From: Candidatus Margulisiibacteriota bacterium
GTDB lineage: Bacteria > Margulisbacteria > Marinamargulisbacteria > UBA817
DNA length: 34,271 bases
Assembly (NCBI GenBank): GCA_016779165.1
Contig: JADHOE010000014.1
Coordinates: forward strand, 1-34,271
Direction: 5' to 3'
The notes under the pieces are model-generated. The model made no database searches and was not told the DNA's origin. It saw only the letters and a list, made by a program, of their open reading frames with translations. The first letter of the stretch is position 1. Each line of letters opens with the position of its first letter. Positions 25,462 to 33,788 of the stretch are shown piece by piece. A program made the position numbers and the translations under genes.

Positions 25462-26814
25462 ATGCCCAACACCCCTGGGGCGGCTGATGTTCCGTCACCC
25501 CCCCTGTTTGTTGCTCCCCCAACACCTGATTATCTTCAGGCCTTAAATGAACGCAGGCAATGGTTAATGCATGCTTGCGATGGCCCCATTGTACTTGTTG
25601 CGCCCAAGCATGGCCCCAATCAGCAGTACCCATGGGCCCACTGCTACCAGCCGGTGTACCAAGACAGTTATTTTTTATATTTAACTGGTATTAATCAAAC
25701 CGGCATTGCCATGGTGTTGGATCCAGCCACCAGCACCCAGCACATTTTTTTACCGGAATACAACCCAAAACACGCGTTTTGGGAGGGGGATCGGTTCAGT
25801 GTGAATTGCCCAAGCAGCCATGCATGGTTGGCCGCTTTGGGGTTTGATGCCATTCACCCCATGCAATCATTCAAATCGTTTTTAAATGCAATGGGGCATG
25901 CGAGGCCGTGGCATTTGCAATTGGCGTCTGGCAAAAAAGGGGGACAAAAAAACGAGGCATTTTATTTAAAACAACAATTGTCGCGCATGTTTCGGTCGTC
26001 GTTTGAGTGCGCGAGCATTTCTGAACTGTCATGGCGCCAGCGCCTGTCGCACCACCCCATCGATATTGCCGCCATTACCATGGGGGCAGAAAAAACCGGC
26101 AAGGCGTTTCTAAATGCAATTCGTGCCCCCTTTACCAGTGAAACCGAGCTTTGTGGGCAATTGGTTGGTGAATTGCTCAAACAAACCCCGTATGGCTTGG
26201 CATTTTCACCCATTGTGGCAGCCAATGCTCATGGTGCCATTCTGCATTACACCCAAAACAGTGGGCCCATACAGCCTGGTGAGTTGGTGCTGTTGGATTT
26301 TGGGTTGCGCTGGCAGGGCATGTGCACCGATGTATCTCGCACTATACCTGCGGGTGGGCGTTTTAGCGATCTTCAACAGCGCTTAATGGGCATCGTGTTA
26401 ACAGCTCAGTTGGCCACCATCGCCCAGGTAAAGGCGGGCGTCACCGTTCAGGAACTTAATGAGTTTGCTTGGCGCACCTTAGATGCCGAGTTGCACCAAT
26501 CCTTTTTACGCAAGGGGGGCACCATGAATCGGCCCTACAAGATCCAACCCCACAATATTGGCCATTTGTTGGGCTTTCAGGTGCACGATGGTGACGCTAA
26601 CCGTGGATACAACACCCAACCGTTACCAGAAAATAGCATCATCACCATTGAGCCTGGGCTGTATGGCGAATTTGAATGGCAGGGAGAAGTGATTCATTGT
26701 GGCATTCGCATTGAGGACAACCTGTTGGTTCAACCCCATGGGGCCATTAATTTAACCCAAGCCATTCCAAAATCATGCCAAGCCATAGAAGCTGCAATGG
26801 CAGCAATGGGGTGA
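25462..26814 (+). CDS. Xaa-Pro aminopeptidase (peptidase family M24B)
   Basis: A 450-aa protein. The N-terminal AMP_N-like domain (~22-160) includes the motif FLYLTGINQTGIAMVLDP. The catalytic pita-bread domain (~200-445) carries the five dinuclear-metal ligands: D279 and D290 (LLDFG, then CTDVSRTIP), H368 (PHNIGHLLG), E397 (TIEPGLY) and E418 (RIEDNLL). It removes the first residue from peptides with proline in position two, in peptide recycling. The start follows the 63-aa gene by 18 bases. A TATAAT (25439-25444) overlapping that gene's stop could give a short leader. Family assignment is secure; E. coli PepP is close in length. Confidence 0.93.
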   Translation: MPNTPGAADVPSPPLFVAPPTPDYLQALNERRQWLMHACDGPIVLVAPKHGPNQQYPWAHCYQPVYQDSYFLYLTGINQTGIAMVLDPATSTQHIFLPEYNPKHAFWEGDRFSVNCPSSHAWLAALGFDAIHPMQSFKSFLNAMGHARPWHLQLASGKKGGQKNEAFYLKQQLSRMFRSSFECASISELSWRQRLSHHPIDIAAITMGAEKTGKAFLNAIRAPFTSETELCGQLVGELLKQTPYGLAFSPIVAANAHGAILHYTQNSGPIQPGELVLLDFGLRWQGMCTDVSRTIPAGGRFSDLQQRLMGIVLTAQLATIAQVKAGVTVQELNEFAWRTLDAELHQSFLRKGGTMNRPYKIQPHNIGHLLGFQVHDGDANRGYNTQPLPENSIITIEPGLYGEFEWQGEVIHCGIRIEDNLLVQPHGAINLTQAIPKSCQAIEAAMAAMG

Positions 26815-26845
26815 TGGGCAGGTTCATTTGCAAGGCATTTTTTGG

Positions 26846-26858
26846 TATGATAAAAGGC
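26846..26858 (+). promoter_or_regulatory. Extended -10 promoter of the lipoprotein operon
   Basis: TGG-TATGAT (TATGAT 26846-26851) lies seven bases before ATG 26859. A weak TTCATT lies 17 bases upstream (26823-26828). It supports the lipoprotein start at 26859 rather than earlier in-frame ATGs. Confidence 0.4.
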
Positions 26859-27731
26859 ATGAAGCCCGTTGTATTGTTGTGTTTTATTCTTTGGTTGGTG
26901 GGGTGTGGCAAAGTGGCCCAGGACATCAACACCCAATCGGCCCAAAGCAATTACAAGCAGGCGTCCTTTAAGCAGGAACTTTCCAATGACCCCCCCCATG
27001 CATGGCTGCCCACTGCCAATGCCAGCACAATGGTGTACAGCTATTTAGAGGGCCTTGTGTTTGATAAGGGATTCGAAAAAATTGGCTGGGTACAAGCCGA
27101 CATTCGCATGCCTGCTATCAGTACCAAAAACATCACTGCAACAATCACCAGTTACGATGCAAAAAAGAATTCAGTGACATCGCCTCGGTACCATCAGGGG
27201 GTTATATTGTTAACAAAGACGACCACCGATAACATCACCATCACCACGCGTTTTGATAAAATTCGATCAACATTTGATTATTACGTGTTATGGCATTACA
27301 CCGACAAAGATTCGTATCATGTGCATGTATCCGATACCATTCCCTCGGCATCGGTGACCTTGAGTACGTATGATCATATTGTATCGGCCACATTTTTAAA
27401 CCACATGAAAAAAGAAGCGTATAATACTGATACCATTATTCCGTTATCTATGTTCTATGCCATTGTTCCAACCGAGTCGGCCATGACCACCCAAAACATA
27501 GTGCCCACAAATAATGTGGCAAATTTTAAGGCTAACCAACCCAAGTTTGTGTATGATTTGCCATTGTTTAATCAATTCATTGATACGGTTACTTACGCTC
27601 ATTTGAGCGATGAATACGATACCTTGGAGTATGCAAAAGATGCCTTTAGGGAACCATTACGGTCCGCGATGTTGGCCAGTATTAAGCGGCATTTTGATCG
27701 CACATCAACGCCCAACCAACAAAATGATTAA
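26859..27731 (+). CDS. Predicted lipoprotein of unknown function (290 aa)
   Basis: The open frame extends back to 26775, but the signal peptide MKPVVLLCFILWLVGCGK starts at ATG 26859, with a lipobox LVGC and lipidated C16. The mature part is mixed alpha/beta, rich in Thr/Asn/Asp, with strands such as ATITSYDAKKN and YYVLWHYTD. No enzymatic motif is recognised. Its last 8 bases overlap the GmhB-like gene, which in turn overlaps an LpxB-related gene, so it probably serves the envelope. Sorting to the outer membrane cannot be judged for this lineage. Confidence 0.8.
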   Translation: MKPVVLLCFILWLVGCGKVAQDINTQSAQSNYKQASFKQELSNDPPHAWLPTANASTMVYSYLEGLVFDKGFEKIGWVQADIRMPAISTKNITATITSYDAKKNSVTSPRYHQGVILLTKTTTDNITITTRFDKIRSTFDYYVLWHYTDKDSYHVHVSDTIPSASVTLSTYDHIVSATFLNHMKKEAYNTDTIIPLSMFYAIVPTESAMTTQNIVPTNNVANFKANQPKFVYDLPLFNQFIDTVTYAHLSDEYDTLEYAKDAFREPLRSAMLASIKRHFDRTSTPNQQND

Positions 27732-28269
27732 GGGGGTCATATTTGACCGAGATGGTACCCTGATTCAGCATGTCCCATATTTGCATCACCCAGCGGATGT
27801 TGTGTTTTTTGATGGGGTCATGGATGCGTTAAGCCAATTGCACCAAGCTGGTGTGGCATTGTTTATTGCCACCAATCAATCGGGCATAGGGCGCGGGCTT
27901 TTTACCGACGATGAGTACCATAGGGTGGCCCATCATATTCACCAGGCCCTAGATCAGCATGGCATTCCCATTCAGCAGACCTATTATTGCCCGTATCATC
28001 CCGAACATGGCATTGGGCACTACAAGCAAGACTCACACCTCAGAAAGCCAAATCCAGGCATGTTGCTTCAAGCCATGGCGGACCACAACTTGAATGCGTC
28101 CGATGTGGTGATGGTTGGGGATTCCCATGTGGATATTCAGGCAGCAGCACGTGCTGGGGTAAGATCAGCATTGGTAACCACCGGGGTTTCAGCCGAATTA
28201 ATGGAAATTAATCCCAATTACATTGGCCCCAGTGTATTGGACATTGTTGATAACTTCATTCTGGCATGA
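27724..28269 (+). CDS. gmhB: HAD-family phosphatase, GmhB-like (heptose-bisphosphate phosphatase)
   Basis: A 181-aa HAD hydrolase of the GmhB/histidinol-phosphatase group. Nucleophile D8 and acid D10 are in IFDRDGTLI. ATNQSGIGRG (motif II), K108 (LRKPNPGM) and D133 (MVGDSHVDIQAA) complete the site. GmhB removes the 7-phosphate of manno-heptose-1,7-bisphosphate for LPS core or glycans. The zinc loop is only partly kept: C89 and H92 (CPYH) are present, but the usual CxC before RKP is replaced by DSHL. ATG 27724 (MIKGVIF) is the natural start; the open frame extends to 27610 inside the lipoprotein gene. It overlaps both neighbours. Confidence 0.85.
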   Translation: MIKGVIFDRDGTLIQHVPYLHHPADVVFFDGVMDALSQLHQAGVALFIATNQSGIGRGLFTDDEYHRVAHHIHQALDQHGIPIQQTYYCPYHPEHGIGHYKQDSHLRKPNPGMLLQAMADHNLNASDVVMVGDSHVDIQAAARAGVRSALVTTGVSAELMEINPNYIGPSVLDIVDNFILA

Positions 28270-29369
28270 GCACCCTCGATATCATTTCCAATGGCCACGG
28301 CGAGGACATGATTGCAGCTACTATTGTTGGCGCCCTTGAGGATCAACCCATTGCCAATGTGTTTCCCTTGGTGGGGAATGGGGCGGCATTTACTTCAATG
28401 GGCATCACCCCAACCATTACCCAGCCCCCGTTACCCAGTGGCGGTTTTGTGTTTGGTTTGAACGACTTTTTGAACGATATTCGAGCTGGTTTTTTTGGGC
28501 AATTTTGGCGTCAATCAGCGGCCCTTCGCCAATCAACAGCCAGTGCTCAATTGGTGGTTGGCGATGTGTATGCCTTGTTCATGGCCACTCGGCACACCAA
28601 ACGGCCAACCGTGTTTTTTCCAACCGCTAAGTCGGAGCGTGCCATACCGCATTATGCGATTGAGCGTTTGTTTATTAAGTCCAAGGCGCAATTGGTGTTT
28701 CCCAGAGACATTGAAACCCATCGCATGTTTCAGTCTCATGGCATTCGGTCTCGTTTTTTTGGCAATCCAATGTTTGATCATATGGTATCAAATGCACAAA
28801 AACAATCGGAGCTGTCGGTGGCTTTGTTGCCAGGCTCTCGTAACGAGGGCATAGGGAACATTGGGTTAATGTTGGACGTCATTGATCAACTAAACTTAAA
28901 CAGGCCGGCGGACTTTTGTTTTGCGTTGCCAAAGCACTTTGATGAGCACACATTGGCGGTGGCCATTGCCAATCGCCCGTGGGTGATTCAATCCTCGCCA
29001 CTTCAATTGCAGCATGCCAAGCAATCCATTTGCATTCAAGTATCGCATTCATTTTTTGATGTGCTGCAAGCAGCCAATGTGGTGATTGGTTTGGCTGGCA
29101 CAGCCAACGAACAAGCCATGCATGCCAAGCGACAATTAATTTCTTTTGTTGGCACTGGGCCACAATCCAACAAACAACGATTTCTAGCCCAACATCAATT
29201 AATTGATGGTGTATCCCCGGTATTTATTGATTCATCCCAACCCTCAATAATTGCAAATCAGTTGCGTAATCTATTCAGCACCCAAATGTTTCCTTGGACA
29301 CCGCTATCGGATCATTTCCAATCGGCATCCACCACCATTGCAGGTTGCTTGATGCAAGAGTTTTTATAG
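28266..29369 (+). CDS. Lipid-A-disaccharide synthase-related protein (LpxB-like)
   Basis: A 367-aa GT-B-type glycosyltransferase-like protein of the LpxB-related group also known from Cyanobacteria and Deinococcus. It starts ISNGHGEDMIAATIVGAL, then VFPLVGNGAAF, VVGDVYALFMA and FFGNPMFDH. The second Rossmann half opens with VALLPGSRNEGI and has VVIGLAGTANEQAMHAKRQLISFVGTGPQ near the end. True LpxB joins two acylated glucosamines; the substrate of this relative is unknown. It is translationally coupled (ATGA) to the GmhB-like phosphatase, which suggests cell-surface glycan or glycolipid synthesis. Its 3' end overlaps the convergent small barrel gene by six bases. Confidence 0.87.
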   Translation: MSTLDIISNGHGEDMIAATIVGALEDQPIANVFPLVGNGAAFTSMGITPTITQPPLPSGGFVFGLNDFLNDIRAGFFGQFWRQSAALRQSTASAQLVVGDVYALFMATRHTKRPTVFFPTAKSERAIPHYAIERLFIKSKAQLVFPRDIETHRMFQSHGIRSRFFGNPMFDHMVSNAQKQSELSVALLPGSRNEGIGNIGLMLDVIDQLNLNRPADFCFALPKHFDEHTLAVAIANRPWVIQSSPLQLQHAKQSICIQVSHSFFDVLQAANVVIGLAGTANEQAMHAKRQLISFVGTGPQSNKQRFLAQHQLIDGVSPVFIDSSQPSIIANQLRNLFSTQMFPWTPLSDHFQSASTTIAGCLMQEFL

Positions 29370-29942
29370 AAACGGCAGAATATGGGTGTCAAAGGCAAAT
29401 GTTAAGTTGGCTTTTAAATTCGCCATGGGGTCTTTGAAGTTTGATGCGTAAGATCGGTTAACAGCTAGCGACAAATCAAGAAAAATATTCTTTTTCCATT
29501 TGAACCGTTGCCCCAATTCGACGGACACCATTAAATCCCAATCTGAATAATGGTTAAACCCTGCCAAGCCTTGCAAGAAAATGCTGCTGGTTTGCCCATT
29601 TTGGTCCAAATACATTCGGCCACCAATAGCGACCCCCAAATCCCCAGTGCGTTTGTTAAATTCATCTTGTGGATTTACGTGAATATTGTACATCGTGGAC
29701 CAACCGTTTTTTTGAGGCACTTCATATTGCAACTGAATATCGCCTCGAGCAATCAACGATTCTAAATTGGTGCTAAGGTAGCGTGCAACCGCAGGGGGTG
29801 TTTTATCAGGTACTTTTGGTTGGGTTTGATTGATGGTTATGGTCCCAGTGTTGGGTTTATCTGTACCGTCTTCAAATAAGGTTTGGCCAACACAGTTGGC
29901 AGATATTGCAGCAAATAAAAGTGATGAGATTATAAACTTCAT
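29364..29942 (-). CDS. Small predicted outer-membrane barrel protein (192 aa)
   Basis: A signal peptide (~1-20, MKFIISSLLFAAISANCVG) is followed by a ~50-residue Thr/Pro-rich linker. Beta-strands then alternate: IQLQYEVPQKNGW, DLGVAIGGRMYLDQ, SIFLQGLAGFNHY, DLMVSVELGQRFKW, NIFLDLSLAVNRS and LTFAFDTHILPFL. This resembles small porin-like outer-membrane proteins but matches no family I can name. The start is seven bases after TATAAT with no ribosome site, so it is probably leaderless. The promoter is divergent from holA, 46 bp apart. Confidence 0.78.
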   Translation of the reverse strand: MKFIISSLLFAAISANCVGQTLFEDGTDKPNTGTITINQTQPKVPDKTPPAVARYLSTNLESLIARGDIQLQYEVPQKNGWSTMYNIHVNPQDEFNKRTGDLGVAIGGRMYLDQNGQTSSIFLQGLAGFNHYSDWDLMVSVELGQRFKWKKNIFLDLSLAVNRSYASNFKDPMANLKANLTFAFDTHILPFL

Positions 29943-29955
29943 GAAATGTATTATA
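29943..29955 (-). promoter_or_regulatory. -10 element of the 192-aa barrel gene
   Basis: TATAAT on the minus strand (29955-29950) lies seven bases before ATG 29942. The -35 position (TGTACC) is poor. Confidence 0.4.
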
Positions 29956-29971
29956 ATGTTGAATGAATAAA

Positions 29972-29988
29972 TGGTACACTCATTTTTG
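29972..29988 (+). promoter_or_regulatory. Extended -10 promoter of holA
   Basis: TGG-TACACT, with TACACT at 29975-29980, is eight bases before ATG 29989. The upstream in-frame ATG 29971 overlaps this box, which argues for the later start. Confidence 0.4.
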
Positions 29989-30939
29989 ATGAATCATTTA
30001 ATTGTTGGTGAAAGCATTCCCCTAATCGATGACCAACTGCATGTTATTTTTGAAGAGCACCATGACCGTGAGTTTCATCGATTTGGTGATGCAGTGGCAA
30101 TGAGCGATGCATTGGCGCACTGTCAACAATGCGATATGTTTTCCCCAAAAAAAGGGCTTTTAATCAGGCAGCCAAAATGGCTAAAAACCAGCAATGCAGC
30201 CGACTTGGACATGTTGAATAAACTGCTTGATCTGGCTCAGATGCATGATGTGGTATTGGTGATTGTTGCAAAAAGCATCGATAAGCGAAGTTCAGTTTAC
30301 AAGCGACTCAAGGCATTTTCGCTGTCAGAAACCAATGCGGCACCGTTTAAAGAATGGGAAACCCAAAAAATATTGGATTGGATGATGAGTTATTGCAGAA
30401 ACCATGACGTTACCATTGAGCCTTCGGCCGCCAAGTTATTGGTGAACGCTTATGGCACACAGGTGGGAATTATGAAGCAGGAACTTACCAAATGCATGGC
30501 AACCATTTTTCCAAAAACAGCCATCACAATGGCAGATATGCAGGCCACCTCGAGCCACGCGCTGGGGCATTATACCCAGTTATCTGATGCCGTTAAGGGT
30601 GGGAATGCCCAGGGCATTTGCACAGCCATCCATGCTTTACTCGCCATAAAAGAAGATGCCTATAAAATTGTAAGTCAGTTGGTGTTTCAAGTGAACCAAG
30701 GGTTGCCCCTTATATTGGGGTTGGCCAATAATATGTCGCCAGATACTGTTGCTACTGCTTTAAACAAGCACCCCTATTTTGTGAAGAAACAAATGGCTGC
30801 GTATCGAAATAACCCACTACGGTCAAAATGGACCACACTAGTTGGGTGTCTATGCACCATGGACGAGCGCATAAAAACCGGAAAATTGACAGCCAAACAA
30901 AGTTTGATTTGGTTTTCAAATTGTCTTAAATATCAATGA
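29989..30939 (+). CDS. holA: DNA polymerase III delta subunit
   Basis: A 316-aa protein resembling the clamp-loader delta subunit, which opens the beta clamp. The typical pattern is there: a central 'VVLVIVAKSIDKRSSVYKRLKAFS', then 'FKEWETQKILDWMMSYCRNHDVTIEPSAAKLLVNAYGTQVGIMKQELTKC' in pieces, and a C-terminal helical collar with 'AIHALLAIKEDAYKIVSQL'. The N-terminal third is diverged. ATG 29989 (MNHLIVGES) is chosen because it sits eight bases after an extended -10. It starts a short operon with two small unknown genes. The assignment rests on the mid-region pattern and length. Confidence 0.83.
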   Translation: MNHLIVGESIPLIDDQLHVIFEEHHDREFHRFGDAVAMSDALAHCQQCDMFSPKKGLLIRQPKWLKTSNAADLDMLNKLLDLAQMHDVVLVIVAKSIDKRSSVYKRLKAFSLSETNAAPFKEWETQKILDWMMSYCRNHDVTIEPSAAKLLVNAYGTQVGIMKQELTKCMATIFPKTAITMADMQATSSHALGHYTQLSDAVKGGNAQGICTAIHALLAIKEDAYKIVSQLVFQVNQGLPLILGLANNMSPDTVATALNKHPYFVKKQMAAYRNNPLRSKWTTLVGCLCTMDERIKTGKLTAKQSLIWFSNCLKYQ

Positions 30940-30996
30940 TAATCCATGCATTAATCCCCTTCCTTTTGCCGATACCTTAAATAAGAGAGAGCAATT

Positions 30997-31329
30997 ATGT
31001 CAGAATTTAAAATTAACAAGCATTCAGATACGTTTGAAAACAACAAGCAGAAGGATCTGTCTGAAAAAGAACGCAATCAATTTAAAGATGAATTTGATGA
31101 AATTAATGATTTAATCAACGCAACGTTGGATGTCCCTGAAGACGCTGATATTCGGTCATCCACAGTGGCAGAGGTCAATGAACCTGAGATCGGCGTGAAG
31201 AACGACCCACTGGCAATCAATGATAATGCTGCCAAGCAAGCCGATCAGTTGCGGCAAAAACTGATAGAATTGGGCATTAAGAAAAGTGACCGAACGGGCA
31301 AGCAGCTCAAGGCATCTGGAGACGATTAA
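30997..31329 (+). CDS. Uncharacterised 110-aa hydrophilic protein
   Basis: No family is recognised. The protein is highly charged, with two helical or coiled regions: about 15-45 (KQKDLSEKERNQFKDEFDEI) and 75-100 (DNAAKQADQLRQKLIELGIKK). The middle and end look disordered. There is no signal peptide or membrane segment. A purine-rich AGAGAGAG site precedes the ATG. It lies 57 bp after holA and four bases before the next small gene. It might be an adaptor or chaperone-like protein. Confidence 0.75.
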   Translation: MSEFKINKHSDTFENNKQKDLSEKERNQFKDEFDEINDLINATLDVPEDADIRSSTVAEVNEPEIGVKNDPLAINDNAAKQADQLRQKLIELGIKKSDRTGKQLKASGDD

Positions 31330-31333
31330 CCCC

Positions 31334-31591
31334 ATGGGTGATGTGTCGTCCATTGGCCCTAATTTACCGTCCTTGGTTGAAGAGATTATGAAAAACTGTG
31401 AAAACGATGGCATGCTTTCAGGTATTGTGAATTCATCCACCAATACCAACGAGTTGTTGGATAAATTAAGCATTCTGGAAACGGCCACTCAAAATGCCGG
31501 CATTGTGTCTGCCATTACCAATATTCGACAGGCTGTTGACAGTGGGGTGTCGCTTACAGACCTTAAAACCAGCGGGCCATCGGCTTTGTGA
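31334..31591 (+). CDS. Uncharacterised 85-aa helical protein
   Basis: The open frame begins earlier (31286), but ATG 31334, just after the stop of the 110-aa gene, gives the more natural start, with GGAGA at 31319-31323 as a distant ribosome site. The protein is predicted to be mostly helical (LVEEIMKNCENDG, TNELLDKLSILETATQNAG, ITNIRQAVDSG). No family is recognised. It probably works with the upstream 110-aa product. It converges on the YbjT-like gene 17 bp away. Confidence 0.65.
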   Translation: MGDVSSIGPNLPSLVEEIMKNCENDGMLSGIVNSSTNTNELLDKLSILETATQNAGIVSAITNIRQAVDSGVSLTDLKTSGPSAL

Positions 31592-31608
31592 ATCTCTAAA
31601 TGGCCCAA

Positions 31609-33063
31609 TTAGGGGTTGGCAATGCGTTTTGCAAGCCCTTTGAACATGAAAAAGTGCACCACGTAAAAGGCGTACCAATACAGCCGCCCAAAAATTCCGT
31701 TTGGCCGAAATGTGGCAGTTTGAACCAATCTTGGTGGATTTTCACCTTGGATTTTCCATTCCAACCAAGCGTCACCTGGTAATTTCATTTCGGCAAATAA
31801 TAGCAATCGGCCTTCGCTTTTATTGGCATAGATCACCCGCCAAAAATCAAGGGCATCGCCGGTATGAATGTTGGTTTGATGGGTTCGCCCTCGGCTGAGC
31901 CCAACCCCACCAACGCACTTGTCGATAAACCCCCGTACCTGCCACAGCCAATGGCAAAAATACCAGCCATTTTGGCCCCCTATGGCCCAACATTTATCGA
32001 TGACAGCCGTGGGGTTGGTAATGGGCACTTCATATTGGTCGATAAAGCAACCATGAGTTGGCACATGAATGAAATTTGATAGCCCCTTGCGTTGTTTTGC
32101 AATGTGCCACGAATCGCGCCAACTTGATAACACGGAATGGTCCTCGATTTCAGAAAATGTTTGTTTTAAGGCCGCACCAAAGCCAATGGGTGATATTGGA
32201 ACTATGCCTGTAATGGCATTATTATTGCACACGCTATCTTCTTTCATGCTTTCCACCAAATATTGCGATAATGAAAAGTTGGTGCTGGTAATAAAATACA
32301 ACCACAGCGATGACATTCGCAGTGAAAGCAAGGGAATGCACACAATCCAACGCCTAAGCCCCCTAAACTTGGCCAATTTTAGTAGCATTGACCGAAATGT
32401 TAGCACATCTGGCCCACCAATATCGAAGCATTGCCCATAGCATTTGGGGTGATGAATGACCCCCAACAGGTATTCAATCACATTGACAATGGAAATGGGT
32501 TGGCAACGGTTTCGAATCCATTTTGGGGGCAACATAATGGGGAGTTTTTCTACCAAATCCCGAATGATTTCAAAGGATGCCGACCCTGACCCAATGATAA
32601 TGCTGGATCGCAGTGTGGTGGTTGGAATGCCAGATTCGTTTAAAATGGTTTCAACAGCCAGCCTGGACTTTAAATGTGGGGATACATTGTCATGATTGGC
32701 CAACCCACTCAAGTAAATGATTTGCTCAATGGCGGTTTGTTGCAGCATGGCAATAAAATGGTGCGCAATGGTGCTTTCTTCTTCGATTAGATTTTTTGGG
32801 GCATCGTTCATGGCATGCACAAGAAAATAGGCCACATCAATGTCCGTAGGGACGCGGCCAATGCCGGCACCGGTGGCCAAATCTGCAATCATAATGTCGC
32901 AGCCAAGCTTGGCAATGTCTGCGCCGCGTTCGGGGTGACGGATCAGGCAGGTCACCCGAATGCCCTGTTTTAGCAATGCTGGGATCAGGCGCTTTCCAAT
33001 GTAACCGGTGGCGCCAGTTAACAACACATGTTGGGGTATTTTATACGGAGAAATCGGGGTCAC
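31609..33063 (-). CDS. YbjT-like NAD(P)-binding protein with C-terminal DUF2867-like domain
   Basis: A 484-aa protein. The N-terminal atypical short-chain dehydrogenase has the Rossmann motif GATGYIG (17-23), then YFLVHAM and YLSGLAN strands and FDIGGPDVLTF. The C-terminal ~150 residues, with GWYFCHWLWQVRGFIDKCVGG, GRTHQTNIHTGDALDFWRV and LPGDAWLEWKIQ, match the DUF2867 part of E. coli YbjT (476 aa). The substrate is unknown. Its start overlaps the upstream dehydrogenase stop by four bases (ATGA), so the two are coupled. Confidence 0.88.
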   Translation of the reverse strand: MTPISPYKIPQHVLLTGATGYIGKRLIPALLKQGIRVTCLIRHPERGADIAKLGCDIMIADLATGAGIGRVPTDIDVAYFLVHAMNDAPKNLIEEESTIAHHFIAMLQQTAIEQIIYLSGLANHDNVSPHLKSRLAVETILNESGIPTTTLRSSIIIGSGSASFEIIRDLVEKLPIMLPPKWIRNRCQPISIVNVIEYLLGVIHHPKCYGQCFDIGGPDVLTFRSMLLKLAKFRGLRRWIVCIPLLSLRMSSLWLYFITSTNFSLSQYLVESMKEDSVCNNNAITGIVPISPIGFGAALKQTFSEIEDHSVLSSWRDSWHIAKQRKGLSNFIHVPTHGCFIDQYEVPITNPTAVIDKCWAIGGQNGWYFCHWLWQVRGFIDKCVGGVGLSRGRTHQTNIHTGDALDFWRVIYANKSEGRLLLFAEMKLPGDAWLEWKIQGENPPRLVQTATFRPNGIFGRLYWYAFYVVHFFMFKGLAKRIANP

Positions 33064-33788
33064 TCAGGCACCCGTTGGCCATCCCAGGCAAACACCTGGC
33101 CGCTTTGTTCAGGGCCAACGCTGTGAACAATATTATTGAGGATGTAAGTGGCGCTTTGTTGCGGTGTAAATAATGTTTCTGGTTTAACGTGTGACTGAAA
33201 GGGGGCCGATAAGGCCGTGGCCACTGTGCCGGGGTGAATGCCCACAATGCTCAGGTTCTTATTGTAGCGTTTCATTTCGATGGCCGCGGATTTAATGATC
33301 ATATTCAATGCCGCTTTGGCCGCCCGATACGAGTACCACCCACCCAATTGGTTATCGCCAATGCTGCCAACCCGGGCCGACAAAATGCCCATTACAGATG
33401 GGGTTTGTTTTGCCATCAGGTGGGCACAGTGTTTAATGACCATGGCTGGCAATACCGTATTGCAATGGGTGGCCCATTGAAAATACTCTGGTGTAATATG
33501 GGCCAACTTTTTTTCTGGCCCTTGGCCGTTTTGGTGCAAGCCACCAATGGCGCACAAACACATGTCAAATGGCGCGGTGGCTTCGGGTGCCAAACAGTCA
33601 CCCAGGGCATCGGGGCTGTCCCAATGAATGGTGCGAATGGTTTGGGTGTTGCTCAATGTTACGGGGGGTAAGGTGGCTGTGGGGCGAATGGGTGCCACCA
33701 CGTGTACATTTGGGTAGTGGGCCACCAGGGCAGCCATTAGTGCCTGGCCAATGCCCCCGGTTCCCCCAAAAAGCAAAATGCGTGCCAT
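33060..33788 (-). CDS. Short-chain dehydrogenase/reductase (242 aa)
   Basis: A classical SDR. GGTGGIG (8-14) binds the nucleotide. A catalytic Ser lies in ILSARVGSIGD, and the YxxxK motif is in WYSYRAAKAALN. HPGTVATALSAPF is the usual PG motif. The length and C-terminal 'FTPQQSATYILNNIV' resemble the CsgA/C-factor group, but the substrate is unknown. ATG 33788 lies seven bases after TATAAC on the minus strand. It also has AAAGG nearly touching the ATG, too close to be a normal ribosome site. It leads the operon with the YbjT-like gene. Confidence 0.9.
   Translation of the reverse strand: MARILLFGGTGGIGQALMAALVAHYPNVHVVAPIRPTATLPPVTLSNTQTIRTIHWDSPDALGDCLAPEATAPFDMCLCAIGGLHQNGQGPEKKLAHITPEYFQWATHCNTVLPAMVIKHCAHLMAKQTPSVMGILSARVGSIGDNQLGGWYSYRAAKAALNMIIKSAAIEMKRYNKNLSIVGIHPGTVATALSAPFQSHVKPETLFTPQQSATYILNNIVHSVGPEQSGQVFAWDGQRVPE

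Noticed and set aside
26775-26858. Longer N-terminus of the lipoprotein from ATG 26775
   Set aside because: The extra residues are not signal-like and overlap the peptidase gene. The signal peptide with lipobox begins at 26859, just after an extended -10.
27610-27723. N-terminal extension of the GmhB-like phosphatase
   Set aside because: This is out-of-frame read-through of the lipoprotein gene. The HAD motif begins right after ATG 27724, as normal for the family.
20000-31000. Very frequent GCCATTG/GGCATTG/CAATGGC words as a possible uptake or recombination signal
   Set aside because: They are mostly in-frame Ala-Ile or Gly-Ile codon pairs and their complements, with no constant longer core. 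Codon preference explains them.
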